NCBI GenBank assembly: GCA_900556875.1 | Contig: USQQ01000020.1 | Location: 1-28,839 of the forward strand | Direction: 5' to 3' | DNA length: 28,839 bases | From: an uncultured Collinsella sp. | GTDB lineage: Bacteria > Actinomycetota > Coriobacteriia > Coriobacteriales > Coriobacteriaceae | The notes under the pieces: generated by a model | The model's database searches: none | The model's input: the letters and a program-made list of their open reading frames with translations, nothing else | What the model was told of the DNA's origin: nothing | Shown here: positions 15,548 to 23,023 of the stretch, one piece after another | How positions within the stretch are numbered: position 1 is the first letter of the stretch | Layout of the letters: each line of letters begins with the position of its first letter | Translations under genes and position numbers: made by a program

Positions 15548-15796
15548 TATCAAGGTTGACCACATATCCCGGGCAGAACTGTGCCCCTCCAAAATGTGCC
15601 CCGTTCGCCGCCAAAAATCGACCGTTTGCGGCACCGTGATACCACTCGGTCGTCCAGGGTGCCGACATTTGTGCGACATCCGTCTTCGTGGTGCAAAGGT
15701 GCATGTCGGAGCGTGGCGCCACCGGCGCGCCACATGCGGGTAAACTAGAGCGTTATATAGAGATATTTGAACCCTAACCGCAGCAAAGGAGGCTCC

Positions 15797-16873
15797 ATGG
15801 CATTCGATCCCATACAAGAGGATTGCCATCGCCTCGTTCTTGAGGCCTTGCGCCGCGACAATATCCCGCTCACCGACGGTGCCGCCGTAGAGCGTCTGAT
15901 GGAACAATTCACCCGTAACCCCGCGCCGCTCATCGTGCACGACCGCGACCGCGCCGGGCACCTCATTGCCAAGGTGGTCGAGGCTGTCGACTACCGCATT
16001 CCCTTTATCCCTGACGATACCCAGGCAGAGCAAGAAGAGACCACAGCCGAGAACATGCTCCGCGAGGCAGCCGCGCTCGACCCGGCCAACTGGGATGCCC
16101 AGCGCATGCTGTGCGCGCTCACCGCCGAATCTAACGAGGAATACGTACAGTATCTGGTGTCCAAGTGCGACGAGGTGGAGCACGATCTGGCGCTCAAGAT
16201 TGCCTCGGCGCAGGACCCCTACGAGCGTGAGGCCGCAGGCGACCTGACCCGCCGTCCCTACCTGCGCTGGCTTGCCGCCTTGGCATCGCGCGCGCTCATT
16301 AGCGGCCGCTACCGTATGTCGCTGGATGCCGCGAATCGCAGCCTGGACTTTGCGCCCAACGACCCCGCCGGCGTCCGCCATACTGCGATGCTTGCCATGG
16401 CAAAGCTCGAATACCCTGCCGAGGAGCTCAAGCGTTTTCGTTCCGCCCACTCCGTGCCCTATCTTGCCAACACACCGCTGCGCCGCCGTCCCAAGGACGC
16501 AGAGCGCGACCTGGACCCGTGGACGCTCATCGCGCTGATGAGCGCTGCCTGGCGCGAGCTGGATTACGAGGGCGCCGAACACTACCTGCGCATCCTTGCG
16601 CGCTCGTGCCCGCACGCAGCCGAGGCGCTCTACTTCCAAACCGAGTTTCCCGATGGCGTCTATGCCCGCGTCAACGTAGGTCCGGGCTCCACCGATGAGC
16701 TCGTCCTTGCCCTGTCCGAGGCGACGCCGGTGCTGCAAGAGGGCCTAGGCGCTCCCGACAACGCCAGCTTTGCCGCCTGGGTCGCCACCAACGACATCGT
16801 GCGTTCCCAGATCGACGAGCGCATCCTGCGCGCAGCCGAGCAGGGGCTTCCATTTAAGGGAGGGGACCTCTAA
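15797..16873 (+). CDS. Helical-repeat (TPR/ST7-like) protein of unknown function
   Basis: A 358-residue cytoplasmic protein. AENMLREAAALDPANWDAQR and LISGRYRMSLDAANRSLDFA followed by PNDPAGVRHTAMLAMAKL read like tetratricopeptide helices; the last is close to the ST7-type pattern in which a proline-asparagine-asp turn precedes GVR. No catalytic motif, signal peptide or membrane segment is seen. The ATG at 15797 follows a strong AAAGGAGG four bases upstream. Its stop overlaps the next start (TAATG), so the two are co-translated. It leads an operon ending in the peptidoglycan enzyme MurT-GatD, which hints at a cell-wall or regulatory scaffold, but function is unknown. Confidence 0.75.
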   Translation: MAFDPIQEDCHRLVLEALRRDNIPLTDGAAVERLMEQFTRNPAPLIVHDRDRAGHLIAKVVEAVDYRIPFIPDDTQAEQEETTAENMLREAAALDPANWDAQRMLCALTAESNEEYVQYLVSKCDEVEHDLALKIASAQDPYEREAAGDLTRRPYLRWLAALASRALISGRYRMSLDAANRSLDFAPNDPAGVRHTAMLAMAKLEYPAEELKRFRSAHSVPYLANTPLRRRPKDAERDLDPWTLIALMSAAWRELDYEGAEHYLRILARSCPHAAEALYFQTEFPDGVYARVNVGPGSTDELVLALSEATPVLQEGLGAPDNASFAAWVATNDIVRSQIDERILRAAEQGLPFKGGDL

Positions 16874-17916
16874 TGGATCCGAGCGTCTACATCCCCGCCT
16901 ACTTGGAGCGCACCTATCTGGCGTCGCACCCCGAACTCACCGATGCAGCACGCGAGCTTGTCCATAACGACATCAGCGCAAACCCTCACAAGTATGCGCA
17001 GACCGAGCATGCCCAAGCGCTGCTGTCCTATGCCGGTGTCCATCGTCACCTGCTCGACGAGCTCCATCGCATCGAGGACATGGGCAGCGACGAGGAGTTC
17101 GAGCAGACGCGCAATCGTCTGTTCGACGACATGCGCGATGAGCTGCTCAAGATCGTCCGCGTCGATGCACTGGCCGTCGACGCGCAGCTGCTCGCCATCA
17201 TCCTGGCCGACACGCCCGTTGACGCCTGCCTGGGCGACCTGATGAAGCTCGAGACGAGCACGGCCGACTACTTGCAACAGGGCGTGCCCGGGTTTGATAT
17301 GGAGGCCCCGCACTACTGGGCCAATAATGTTTTGGCCGACGGTGTCACCGCAGCGGACCTTACCGTGAGCGAGCCGGCCCTTATCGGGTGGCTTCACACA
17401 CTCGAGGCCATCTCGCAGCTGTGCATGGCGAGCGCTCGTTACCGCGCCGCCGCCAACTATGCTCGCCGCGTTCTTAAGGCGGAAGGCTATCCTACCCGGG
17501 CCGCCGGCACCGTGCTGCTCGCCCTCGCCCGCCTAGAAGACCAGGACGGCTTTTTTGCCCTGGCCCACCAGCTCGAGGAGCAGATGGGGGCAGACGCACT
17601 CGAAAACTCTCCTTGGTACCTGCTCGCCCGCACGATCTTGCTGTTCAAAACGAACAAGATGCGCCCGGCGACGCGCGCGCTGCGTGAGTTCGCTAACCGT
17701 TGCGAGGGCGGCGCGTTCTTCTTGCTGAATCCCATGTACCAGACACCGTACCTTCCCTGCCGGCCCGAGCCACGCGATCCCTGGGATCTTTCGCACCAGG
17801 CCGTTTGGGAGGCGGACGGCATTATCTCGGACACTCCCGACTTTGCCCCCTGGGCCAATGCCTGCGAAGACGTGTCGCAGCTTGCCCAGGAATTTGCGCG
17901 CCGCTATGGATTTTAG
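16873..17916 (+). CDS. Second helical-repeat-like protein, probable partner of the preceding gene
   Basis: A 347-residue soluble protein, all helical by appearance. Segments such as LHTLEAISQLCMASARYRAAANYARRVL, then TVLLALARLEDQDGFFALAH, then YLLARTILLFKTNKMRPATRAL look like degenerate tetratricopeptide units. The first gene has the same plan (an N-terminal helical part, a central repeat block and a C-terminal tail), so the two may be diverged paralogues. The ATG overlaps the upstream stop by one base. It lies 45 bases before murT-gatD. No known domain is recognised and function is unknown. Confidence 0.75.
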   Translation: MDPSVYIPAYLERTYLASHPELTDAARELVHNDISANPHKYAQTEHAQALLSYAGVHRHLLDELHRIEDMGSDEEFEQTRNRLFDDMRDELLKIVRVDALAVDAQLLAIILADTPVDACLGDLMKLETSTADYLQQGVPGFDMEAPHYWANNVLADGVTAADLTVSEPALIGWLHTLEAISQLCMASARYRAAANYARRVLKAEGYPTRAAGTVLLALARLEDQDGFFALAHQLEEQMGADALENSPWYLLARTILLFKTNKMRPATRALREFANRCEGGAFFLLNPMYQTPYLPCRPEPRDPWDLSHQAVWEADGIISDTPDFAPWANACEDVSQLAQEFARRYGF

Positions 17917-17961
17917 TGACGCACTCGACCCGACCATGTCGTTTACGTTAGGAACGGTTTC

Positions 17962-20139
17962 ATGAACCTCCGCTCATCTCTTGCCTGCACCTCGAGCGAT
18001 ATCGCTCGCTGGGGACTGCGCTCCGTCCTCAAGCGCCAGGGTGGCGTACTCCCCGGCCGCATCGCCATGAAGATCGACCCCGAGCTGCTAAGCGACCTCG
18101 CGAGCCTGGTCGATCGCAGCGTGGTGATCACCGGCACCAACGGTAAGACCACCACCTCCAACCTCATCGCCGACGCCGTTGCTGCCAGCGGTGCTACCGT
18201 GGTGTGCAACCGTGCCGGCAACAATATGGAGCCTGGTGTGGTGGGTGCCCTGCTCGAGGCCCGCGGCGGCCTTAAACACACCAGCAGAGGCAAGCGCGTG
18301 GGCGTTTTTGAGTGCGATGAGCTTTACACCGTACGCGTTCTGCCCAAGCTCAAGCCGACGTACTTTGTGCTGCTCAACCTGTTCCGCGACCAGCTAGACC
18401 GCTACGGCGAGATCGATCACACCCAGGAGGTCATCGCCCACGCGTTGGAGCTCTCGCCGACAACGACGCTTATCTATAACGCCGACGATCCGCTGTGTGC
18501 CGCGATCGCCGCGCGCGTTCCCAACGCGAGTATTGCCTTTGGCATCGACGGCGCCACCAACACCGAGTCTGACCGCATTAGCGACTCGCGCTTTTGCTCG
18601 CAGTGCAACGCGCCGCTGGAGTATGACTATGTGCAATACGGCCAGCTCGGCGCCTACCATTGCCCCTCGTGCGGTTGGGCCCGTCCTGCGCTTGTCCGTC
18701 GCGTGACGAGCGTGGAGCTCGGCTGCGACGGTTACGGCTTTGACCTGGTGTTTGGATCTGCGCCCGACGCGGGCGCCGGACACATTGTCACACGCTACAA
18801 CGGCCTGTACATGGTCTATAACGTTGCCGCCGCCTTCTTTGCCGCGCACGAGTTGGGCGTGGACACGGCGCTTCTACAGCCTACGCTCGATGCCTATGTG
18901 CCCGCCGGTGGTCGTATGGGGCGCTGGGATATCGCCGGCCGCACCGTCGAGGCCAACCTGGCCAAGAATCCCGTGGGCTTCGATCGCCAGATCCAGTCCA
19001 TCAAGACGGCAGGCGGCAGACTCTGCGCTTTCTTCCTCAACGACAACGATGCCGACGGCCACGATGTATCGTGGATCTACGACGTCGACTTTGAGCGCAT
19101 CGCCGACACGCCGGGTCTTGTCGCCTTTGCCGGCGGCACGCGCGCACACGACATGCAGGTGCGCCTCAAGTACGCCGGCATCGATGCCGCGATTATCTCG
19201 GACGTCGCGCAGGCAATTGGCGCCGTGGCAGACGAGGCCGCCGATGACACCTTCTACGCCGTCGCCAACTACACGGCCTTCCCGCCGTTAGTCAAGGAGC
19301 TCGACGGGCTTAAAGACGACGATGCAAGCTCGATTGTCTCCCACGCCGTAACGCGCGCCGATGGTAGCGCTGTCCCCACCGATATTGCGCCGGTCGAGCT
19401 TTCGCGCCCGTTGCGCATCGTCTACCTGTATCCCGATGCGCTCAACCTCTACGCCGACGGCGGCAACGTTATCGCGCTCGAACGCCGCTGCGCCTGGCGC
19501 GGCATTCCCGTGCGTGTGGACGAAGTCCACATGGGCGAGACGCTCGACCTGACCGACGCCGACATCGTTATGATGGGCGGTGGCTCCGATCGCGACCAGT
19601 TGGCGGTTGCACATGAACTGCTCGCTCAAAAAGACAAGGTCGCGGCCTATGTTGAGGATGGCGGCTCGCTGCTTGCCATCTGTGGCGGCTATCAGCTGCT
19701 CGGCCGTTCGTACTATATGGGCGAGGATCGCATCGAGGGTCTGGGGGTCATTGCCGCCGAAACCGTACGCGGCTCCGACCGCCTGATCGGCAACGTAGCC
19801 GTCGAAACCAATCTGGCACCCGAGCCCTTTGTGGGATTCGAGAACCACGGCGGCCGCACCCTGCTCGATACAGCGGCCACGCCGCTCGGAACGTCCGTCG
19901 TCACGGGCACCGGCAACAACGGCGACGATGGCTTTGAGGGCCTCGTCTACAAGGGCGTGATCGGCACGTACCTGCACGGGCCGGCGCTGCCCAAAAACCC
20001 CGAACTCGCCGACTGGCTGATCGCGCACGCCCTCGAGCGCCGCGGCGATGCGCAGGCCACAGCCCTGCTGCCGCTCAAACCCCTCGACGACGCCTACGAG
20101 CACGCCGCCCACGACGCCGCCATGAAGCTCCTCCCCTAG
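17962..20139 (+). CDS. MurT-GatD fusion: lipid II isoglutaminyl synthase
   Basis: A 725-residue single chain joining two enzymes usually made separately. Together they amidate the alpha-carboxyl of D-Glu in lipid II, using ATP and glutamine. The N-terminal MurT part (about 1-445) has the Mur-ligase P-loop GTNGKTTT (58-65), a four-cysteine zinc ribbon (Cys212/215 and Cys234/237) and a DUF1727-type end (FYAVANYTAF, from 431). After a 40-residue linker, the GatD part (from about 484, LRIVYLYPDALNLYADGGN) carries nucleophile Cys574 in AICGGYQ and His672 in GTYLHGP. The length equals the sum of the separate proteins. The ATG at 17962 follows AGGAA seven bases upstream. It is last in an operon with two unknown helical proteins. 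Confidence 0.93.
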   Translation: MNLRSSLACTSSDIARWGLRSVLKRQGGVLPGRIAMKIDPELLSDLASLVDRSVVITGTNGKTTTSNLIADAVAASGATVVCNRAGNNMEPGVVGALLEARGGLKHTSRGKRVGVFECDELYTVRVLPKLKPTYFVLLNLFRDQLDRYGEIDHTQEVIAHALELSPTTTLIYNADDPLCAAIAARVPNASIAFGIDGATNTESDRISDSRFCSQCNAPLEYDYVQYGQLGAYHCPSCGWARPALVRRVTSVELGCDGYGFDLVFGSAPDAGAGHIVTRYNGLYMVYNVAAAFFAAHELGVDTALLQPTLDAYVPAGGRMGRWDIAGRTVEANLAKNPVGFDRQIQSIKTAGGRLCAFFLNDNDADGHDVSWIYDVDFERIADTPGLVAFAGGTRAHDMQVRLKYAGIDAAIISDVAQAIGAVADEAADDTFYAVANYTAFPPLVKELDGLKDDDASSIVSHAVTRADGSAVPTDIAPVELSRPLRIVYLYPDALNLYADGGNVIALERRCAWRGIPVRVDEVHMGETLDLTDADIVMMGGGSDRDQLAVAHELLAQKDKVAAYVEDGGSLLAICGGYQLLGRSYYMGEDRIEGLGVIAAETVRGSDRLIGNVAVETNLAPEPFVGFENHGGRTLLDTAATPLGTSVVTGTGNNGDDGFEGLVYKGVIGTYLHGPALPKNPELADWLIAHALERRGDAQATALLPLKPLDDAYEHAAHDAAMKLLP

Positions 20140-20145
20140 CACCCC

Positions 20146-20180
20146 ACCACCACAAAGGGGACAGGTACCTTTGTGGTGGT
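20146..20180 (+). terminator. Terminator of the murT-gatD operon, REP-like
   Basis: A 13-bp perfect stem, ACCACCACAAAGG (20146-20158) with CCTTTGTGGTGGT (20168-20180), is followed by TTT, seven bases after the stop codon. The loop side reads GGGGACAGGTACC, resembling the dispersed GGGGACAGGCACC palindromes seen in many genomes beside REP-type transposases. Confidence 0.85.
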
Positions 20181-20220
20181 TTTCCAGTTTGTCATCGATA
20201 TACGCGCCGGCAAAAAAGTC

Positions 20221-20229
20221 TGCTATACT
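20221..20229 (+). promoter_or_regulatory. Extended -10 promoter of tRNA-Glu
   Basis: TGCTATACT is an extended -10 (TGn plus TATACT), ending 10 bases before the mature tRNA 5' end. No consensus -35 is seen, as is usual for extended -10 promoters. Confidence 0.55.
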
Positions 20230-20239
20230 CTTTCCCGCT

Positions 20240-20316
20240 GTCCCCATCGTCTAGCGGCCAAGGACGCCACCCTTTCAAGGTGGATATCGCGGGTTCGAAT
20301 CCCGCTGGGGGCACCA
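20240..20316 (+). tRNA. tRNA-Glu (anticodon UUC), CCA encoded
   Basis: The acceptor strand GTCCCCA (from 20240) pairs with TGGGGGC, followed by discriminator A and an encoded CCA (20314-20316). The anticodon arm is CCACC-CTTTCAA-GGTGG, giving anticodon TTC. The T arm is GCGGG-TTCGAAT-CCCGC. All arms are intact. It lies between the murT-gatD terminator and its own terminator, so it is a single-gene unit. Confidence 0.97.
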
Positions 20317-20327
20317 CTGAATCTGAG

Positions 20328-20359
20328 AAGCCCGTTGCCCTCGCGGTGACGGGCTTTTT
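20328..20359 (+). terminator. Terminator of tRNA-Glu
   Basis: AAGCCCGT (20328-20335) pairs with ACGGGCTT (20349-20356), running into a T-tract to 20359. Confidence 0.8.
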
Positions 20360-20362
20360 ACT

Positions 20363-20413
20363 GCCGATATGCCGGGATTCGAACCCGACAGGTGCGGATC
20401 CCGACGTATCGGC
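20363..20413 (-). pseudogene. tRNA-like remnant, antisense to tRNA-Glu
   Basis: On the minus strand, 51 bases begin GCCGATA and end TATCGGC, which pair as an acceptor-like stem. Just inside the 3' side is an intact T-arm, TCGGG-TTCGAAT-CCCGG. The D and anticodon arms are missing: only about 16 bases lie between the 5' acceptor strand and the T arm. There is no CCA end. It sits between the tRNA-Glu terminator and the glnA terminator. It may be a decayed tRNA, an old integration scar, or chance. Confidence 0.4.
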
Positions 20414-20451
20414 GGCAAAACGGACTCCAAAGCGTCCTTCGCAAACAAAAA

Positions 20452-20478
20452 CCGGGGCCCGCATGATGCGGACCCCGG
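20452..20478 (-). terminator. Terminator of glnA
   Basis: On the minus strand CCGGGGTCCGCA and TGCGGGCCCCGG form a 12-bp stem with one G-T pair and a 3-base loop, followed by TTTTTG. It is 31 bases after the glnA stop. Confidence 0.9.
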
Positions 20479-20509
20479 CTCAATACCGTGACGATATGTC
20501 GGTTACGTT

Positions 20510-22597
20510 CTACACGTAGAACAGAATGTCGTCGTAGGTCGGAACCGGCCAGTAGTCGGCGGCCACGATCTCCTCCATGGCGTCCACGGCGGCACGCAGC
20601 GTATCCATAGCGGGAACGACCTCGTGCGCGTACACGTTGGCCTGCTCCTGGCCATCGAGAGCCTCGGCCTTCTGATGTACGGCGTCGAGCGCCTTGATGG
20701 AGTCGTTGATGGCGGTGATACCGTTGCAGAGCTTGTTGAGCGTGTTCTGCTCGCACTGCATGGCGGCCTCAGCACCGGCGGCACGAATAGTCTCAAGGCC
20801 CTTAGCGACCTTGGTGGCATAGGCGGTAATGACCGGGCGATAGGTACGACGCGCCTCGCGAACCATCGTGGTAGCCTCGATGTTCATGAGCTTGTTGTAC
20901 TTCTCGAGCTTGCAGTCGTAGCGGCACTGGGCCTCGGCGCGGGTCAGAACGCCCGTCTCCTCAAAGAGCGCGATAGCCTTATCGGAAACAAAGGCGGGAA
21001 GAGCGTCGGCCGTGGTCTTGTTGTTGGCAAGGCCGCGCTTCTCGGCCTCGATGGGCCACTCGTCGGAGTAACCGTCGCCGGAGAACAGGATGCGCTGGTG
21101 ATCGGTCAGCACCTTCTTGCAGTACTCGAGCGCGGCGTCCTGGAACTTATCCTCGGGCGTACCCTCGAGTGCGTCGGCGAAAGACTTGAGCGACTTGGCC
21201 ACGGCAGCATCGAGCACCAGGTTGGAGTCGGAGACGTTCTGCTCGGAGCCGCAGGCACGGAACTCGAACTTGTTGCCGGTGAAGGCAAACGGGGAGGTGC
21301 GGTTGCGATCGGTGTTGTCCTGCATCAGCTTGGGCAGGGTATCGGCGCCCAGGTCGAGCACGCCGCGCGTGGCATGGACGGAAGCCTTGCCATCGATGAT
21401 CTTCTCGACGACCTCGGTGAGCTGGTCGCCCAGGAAGATGGACATAATCGCCGGAGGAGCCTCGTTGGCGCCCAGACGATGATCGTTGCCGGCCGAGGCA
21501 ACGGAGGCACGCAGGAGCTCCTGATAGTTATCGACGGCCTCGATCACCGCGGTGAGGAAGACGATGAACTGCAGGTTGTCGAGCGGGGTGTCGCCCGGGT
21601 CGAGCAGGTTCTCGGACTCGGTGCCAAGCGACCAGTTGTTGTGCTTGCCCGAACCGTTGATGCCCTCGAAGGGCTTCTCGTGCAGCAGGCAGACCAAGTC
21701 GTGGCGGGAGGCGATGAGCTTCATCTTCTCCATCATGACCAGATTCTGGTCGATGGCCTCGTTGACCTCGCCGTAGACAGGGGCGAGCTCATGCTGGCAG
21801 GGAGCGACCTCGTTGTGCTTGGTCTTGGCAGGAATGCCAAGCGCCCACAGTTCATCGTCCAGGTCCTTCATATAGGCCGAGACGGTGGGGCGGATAGCGC
21901 CAAAGTAGTGCTCCTCGAGCTCCTGGCCCTTGCAGGGGGCAGCGCCAAAGAGGGTGCGACCGGTGATGACCAGGTCCCTGCGCTTGCGGTAAGCGTCCTT
22001 CTTGATCAGGAAGTACTCCTGCTCATCGCCCACGGAAGGAACGACCTTCTTGGGGGTCTTGCCAAACAGCGCCAAAACGCGCTTGGACTCACGCGAGAGC
22101 GCAGTCATGGAACGCAGCAGCGGGGTCTTCTTGTCCAGGGCCTCGCCCGTGTAGGAGCAGAAAGCCGTGGGGATGCACAGGACATCGTCCTTGATAAAGG
22201 CGGGGCTGGTGGGATCCCAAGCGGTGTAGCCACGGGCCTCGAAGGTGGCGCGCAGGCCGCCGTTGGGGAAGCTGGAAGCATCGGGCTCGCCCTGGATGAG
22301 GTTCTTGCCCGTAAACTTGGTAATGGCGGTGCCGTCGTGGTTGGGCTCGAGGAAGCTGTCGTGCTTCTCGGAAGTAATGCCCGAAAGCGGCTGGAACCAG
22401 TGCGCGTAGTGTGTCGCGCCCTTGGAGATGGCCCAGACCTTCATGGCATGGGCAACGGCGTTGGCCACATCCAGGTCGAGCGGCTCACCGTCCTCGAGGG
22501 TTGCAGCAAGGCGCTTCCAAATGTCCTTGGGGAGGTAGTCCTTCATGACTTCCTCAGAGAACACCATGGTCCCGAAGCGGTCAGTAAGTTCGGCCAT
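20510..22597 (-). CDS. glnA: Glutamine synthetase type III (GlnN)
   Basis: A 695-residue enzyme making glutamine from glutamate, ammonia and ATP. The length fits the type III family (about 700 residues), not type I (about 450). It shows the N-terminal FGTMVFSEEVMKDYLPKDIW, the characteristic GATHYAHWFQPLSG and EKHDSFLEP, then KTKHNEVAPCQHELAPVY, the GSGKHNNWSLGT metal-site segment and the NRTSPFAFTGNKFEFR substrate/ATP loop. These active-site signatures look intact. The ATG at 22597 follows GGGAG six bases upstream; the longer open frame is leader sequence. A strong terminator follows. The leader holds inverted and direct repeats that could be nitrogen-control sites. Confidence 0.95.
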   Translation of the reverse strand: MAELTDRFGTMVFSEEVMKDYLPKDIWKRLAATLEDGEPLDLDVANAVAHAMKVWAISKGATHYAHWFQPLSGITSEKHDSFLEPNHDGTAITKFTGKNLIQGEPDASSFPNGGLRATFEARGYTAWDPTSPAFIKDDVLCIPTAFCSYTGEALDKKTPLLRSMTALSRESKRVLALFGKTPKKVVPSVGDEQEYFLIKKDAYRKRRDLVITGRTLFGAAPCKGQELEEHYFGAIRPTVSAYMKDLDDELWALGIPAKTKHNEVAPCQHELAPVYGEVNEAIDQNLVMMEKMKLIASRHDLVCLLHEKPFEGINGSGKHNNWSLGTESENLLDPGDTPLDNLQFIVFLTAVIEAVDNYQELLRASVASAGNDHRLGANEAPPAIMSIFLGDQLTEVVEKIIDGKASVHATRGVLDLGADTLPKLMQDNTDRNRTSPFAFTGNKFEFRACGSEQNVSDSNLVLDAAVAKSLKSFADALEGTPEDKFQDAALEYCKKVLTDHQRILFSGDGYSDEWPIEAEKRGLANNKTTADALPAFVSDKAIALFEETGVLTRAEAQCRYDCKLEKYNKLMNIEATTMVREARRTYRPVITAYATKVAKGLETIRAAGAEAAMQCEQNTLNKLCNGITAINDSIKALDAVHQKAEALDGQEQANVYAHEVVPAMDTLRAAVDAMEEIVAADYWPVPTYDDILFYV

Positions 22598-22682
22598 ACG
22601 GAACTCCCTTCGTATCGGCACCGCGTGAGAAGCGGTGTTGATTACTAACGAACGAGTCATAGATTAGGCTCGTCGTGTTTCC

Positions 22683-22703
22683 GCAACATTACCGTTATGT
22701 TGC
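22683..22703. promoter_or_regulatory. 21-base inverted repeat in the glnA leader, possible operator
   Basis: The arms GCAACAT (22683-22689) and ATGTTGC (22697-22703) are perfect around seven bases. The repeat lies about 90 bases ahead of the glnA start. Size and spacing fit a dimeric regulator site; the sequence does not match the Bacillus GlnR pattern. Confidence 0.35.
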
Positions 22704-22808
22704 TGTCACGAAACCAATCAATGAGGTTACCGCATCGCGGCGGCGTTGCCGCCCTCAACAGCCAATCAACTGTATAAATTGCAGACCTCTCCCCATGGTT
22801 TAAGGGTA

Positions 22809-22884
22809 GTCAATTTGGGATGGGGCTCTATTAACTGGTATTTCGCATCAGATACCAGTCTTTATAGCCCCATCCTAGATTGAC
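22809..22884. other. Large three-tier hairpin between glnA and metF
   Basis: Three nested perfect stems are seen. The outer one is GTCAAT (22809-22814) with ATTGAC (22879-22884). The middle one is GGATGGGGCT (22818-22827) with AGCCCCATCC (22866-22875). The inner one is ACTGGTAT (22834-22841) with ATACCAGT (22852-22859). The 76 bases are AT-richer than the flanking genes. It could be a structured non-coding RNA, a bidirectional terminator or a small mobile palindromic element. Confidence 0.65.
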
Positions 22885-22974
22885 CGCTCTGCTATAGGGA
22901 ATGTCGATAGCAAGGCATCTTTGATTGGTATCCCCGAATAGCGAGTGAAACTCCACCGTGACACAGTGGTGCTG

Positions 22975-22980
22975 TAGAAT
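22975..22980 (+). promoter_or_regulatory. Candidate -10 box of the metF operon
   Basis: TAGAAT (5 of 6), 43 bases ahead of the metF start. No good -35 is seen. The same hexamer serves as the candidate -10 of the UPF0210 gene at 27306. Confidence 0.4.
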
Positions 22981-23023
22981 CCTTACAACACATCACACTA
23001 TTACGCATCTAAAGGAGCACGAT

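Larger units (their letters stand above)
15297..15796. other. Divergent intergenic region, 500 bases
   Basis: There is no gene on either strand that I can support. It contains a hairpin/operator candidate (15338-15362), two AAACGTTT palindromes (15483-15490 and 15540-15547), and near 15754-15759 an AT-rich TATATA that could be the -10 of the plus-strand operon. The sequence TGTGCCCC also occurs twice about 26 bases apart near 15580-15602. Confidence 0.5.
22598..23023. other. Divergent glnA-metF regulatory region, 426 bases
   Basis: I see no gene. It contains a 21-base inverted repeat (22683-22703), the octamer CCAATCAA at 22714-22721 and 22762-22769 and its complement TTGATTGG at 22921-22928, a large three-tier hairpin (22809-22884) and a candidate metF -10 (22975-22980). 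No SAM, cobalamin or T-box riboswitch core was recognised. Confidence 0.55.

Noticed and set aside
20192..20464. Minus-strand frame across the tRNA containing PPAGFEPAISTLKGWRP
   Set aside because: That peptide is the well-known false translation of the antisense strand of a tRNA gene.
20624..22648. Long plus-strand frame opposite glnA
   Set aside because: It is antisense to an intact type III glutamine synthetase and has no domain signature.
22885..23023. SAM, cobalamin or T-box riboswitch ahead of the metF operon
   Set aside because: CAGTGG and CTCCACCGTG looked suggestive, but none of the conserved cores or a terminator/antiterminator pair is present.
22958..23023. Upstream GTG start for metF
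   Set aside because: It would place the promoter-like TAGAAT inside the gene, and the ATG at 23024 has a strong AAAGGAG and the normal family N-terminus.
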